A program made the position numbers and the translations under genes. From Chloroflexota bacterium (GTDB taxonomy: Bacteria; Chloroflexota; Anaerolineae; Anaerolineales; Villigracilaceae), in assembly GCA_021823555.1 (NCBI GenBank), contig JAKANW010000247.1, positions 1-5,613 of the forward strand: a stretch of 5,613 bases of DNA. Reading direction: 5' to 3'. Positions 5,352 through 5,613 of this stretch are shown here, piece after piece. Within the stretch, counting starts at the first letter, position 1. Every line of letters begins with the position of its first letter. The notes below the pieces were generated by a model, which worked only from the letters and a program-made list of their open reading frames with translations, was not told where the DNA came from and did not search any database.

Positions 5352-5357
5352 TACAAT
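5352..5357 (+). promoter_or_regulatory. Putative -10 box (TACAAT) of the epimerase/dehydrogenase gene, flanked by an inverted repeat
   Basis: TACAAT lies 36 nt before the ATG at 5394. A perfect 7-bp inverted repeat, CGACTTT (5330-5336) and AAAGTCG (5358-5364), brackets it with a 21-nt spacer, so the right arm would cover the transcription start. That is a plausible operator position, but such a short repeat can arise by chance. The -35 is weak. Confidence 0.35.
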
Positions 5358-5370
5358 AAAGTCGCTTTTC

Positions 5371-5379
5371 ATTCTAGCA
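5371..5379 (-). promoter_or_regulatory. Putative extended -10 promoter of the minus-strand lipoprotein gene
   Basis: The minus strand reads TGC-TAGAAT (5379-5371), an extended -10 form. Initiation about 7 nt downstream would give a leader of roughly 60 nt before the ATG at 5305. No Shine-Dalgarno is obvious at that ATG. The site lies between the plus-strand -10 and the Shine-Dalgarno of the divergent epimerase gene, so the two transcripts would overlap by little or nothing. Confidence 0.3.
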
Positions 5380-5382
5380 TAT

Positions 5383-5388
5383 AAGGAG
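5383..5388 (+). promoter_or_regulatory. Shine-Dalgarno (AAGGAG) of the epimerase/dehydrogenase gene
   Basis: AAGGAG ends 5 nt before the ATG at 5394, a consensus ribosome-binding site that fixes the start. It contrasts with the methyltransferase and C39-like genes, which lack one. Confidence 0.75.
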
Positions 5389-5393
5389 AGTCT

Positions 5394-5613
5394 ATGAGCG
5401 AAAAACTCGTGCTGGTCACGGGCGCCTGCGGCGAGATTGGACAGGCGCTGGTGCAAAATCTGGCAGAGAGGGGGGGCTTTCGCATCGTCACGGCTGACCT
5501 GGCTCCGCTGCCTGACTCGATCAGGTCCATGTCGGCGGAGCACGTGCAGGGGGATTTGGTTTACAAAGTAAAAACCTTCTACGATTATGATTTTGATTAT
5601 ATCTTCCACCTGG
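5394..5613 (+). CDS. NAD-dependent epimerase/dehydratase family protein (extended SDR), N-terminal part
   Basis: 73 codons are visible before the right edge. The protein opens MSEKLVLVTGACGEIGQALV, with the Rossmann nucleotide-binding motif TGAxGxIG (residues ~9-16). An acidic residue (Asp36 in IVTADLAP) at the end of the second strand fits NAD(H) preference. GDL (near residue 55) is the adenine-ring motif, and DYIFHL at the end is the start of the HLAA motif of extended SDRs. The substrate is not readable from this part; sugar-nucleotide epimerases and threonine-3-dehydrogenase-like enzymes begin similarly. The gene is divergent from the rest of the window with its own promoter and ribosome-binding site, so it probably belongs to a separate transcription unit continuing to the right. 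Confidence 0.88.
   Translation, partial: MSEKLVLVTGACGEIGQALVQNLAERGGFRIVTADLAPLPDSIRSMSAEHVQGDLVYKVKTFYDYDFDYIFHL

Noticed and set aside
5306..5356. TTG start adding 17 residues to the lipoprotein.
   Set aside because: It places polar residues ahead of the signal peptide and overlaps the divergent promoter; the ATG at 5305 gives a standard lipoprotein signal.
5067..5609. Minus-strand open frame of 180 codons.
   Set aside because: It overlaps the epimerase start with its good ribosome-binding site and the lipoprotein frame, and has no recognisable features.

Overview
The window looks like chromosomal DNA of a Chloroflexota bacterium, probably of the Anaerolineae type. This is inferred from protein style, not from a marker gene. 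Three separate exported proteins carry the long Thr/Pro-rich linkers after a lipoprotein signal or membrane anchor that are common in that group. They sit beside a formylglycine-generating-enzyme-like domain, a C39-like peptidase with TPR-like helices, and a DUF433/DUF5615 pair. No rRNA, tRNA, CRISPR array or transposase gene is visible.

Layout, left to right. Positions 1-345 (minus) hold the N-terminal part of a lipoprotein with an FGE/SUMF1-like domain, cut by the window edge. Positions 352-1614 (minus) encode a membrane-anchored C39-like cysteine peptidase-fold protein with C-terminal TPR-like helices; with the FGE-like gene 6 bp behind it, it probably forms a two-gene operon. Positions 1615-1932 are non-coding and hold a nested 119-bp inverted repeat and a second, roughly 87-bp hairpin. 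Positions 1933-2940 (minus) encode a PD-(D/E)XK-type nuclease of no family I can name. Positions 3033-3383 and 3384-3632 (minus) are a directly abutting DUF5615 (PIN-like toxin) and DUF433 (antitoxin) pair with its own promoter. Positions 3676-4488 (minus) encode an amino-type DNA methyltransferase. Positions 4508-5305 (minus) encode a lipoprotein with a concanavalin-like beta-sandwich domain. A divergent promoter region (5306-5393) separates it from an extended short-chain dehydrogenase/epimerase (5394 onward, plus), cut by the right edge.

The most interesting part is the minus-strand run methyltransferase > DUF433 > DUF5615 > PD-(D/E)XK nuclease. It reads as a restriction-modification-like system with a toxin-antitoxin module between the modifying and the cutting enzyme. 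The pairing is inferred from order and strand; nothing in the sequence proves that methyltransferase and nuclease recognise the same site. Two genes, the methyltransferase and the C39-like gene, have a -10-like hexamer ending exactly 7 nt before the ATG and no Shine-Dalgarno, which suggests leaderless transcripts. The DUF433 and epimerase genes instead have clear Shine-Dalgarno sites.
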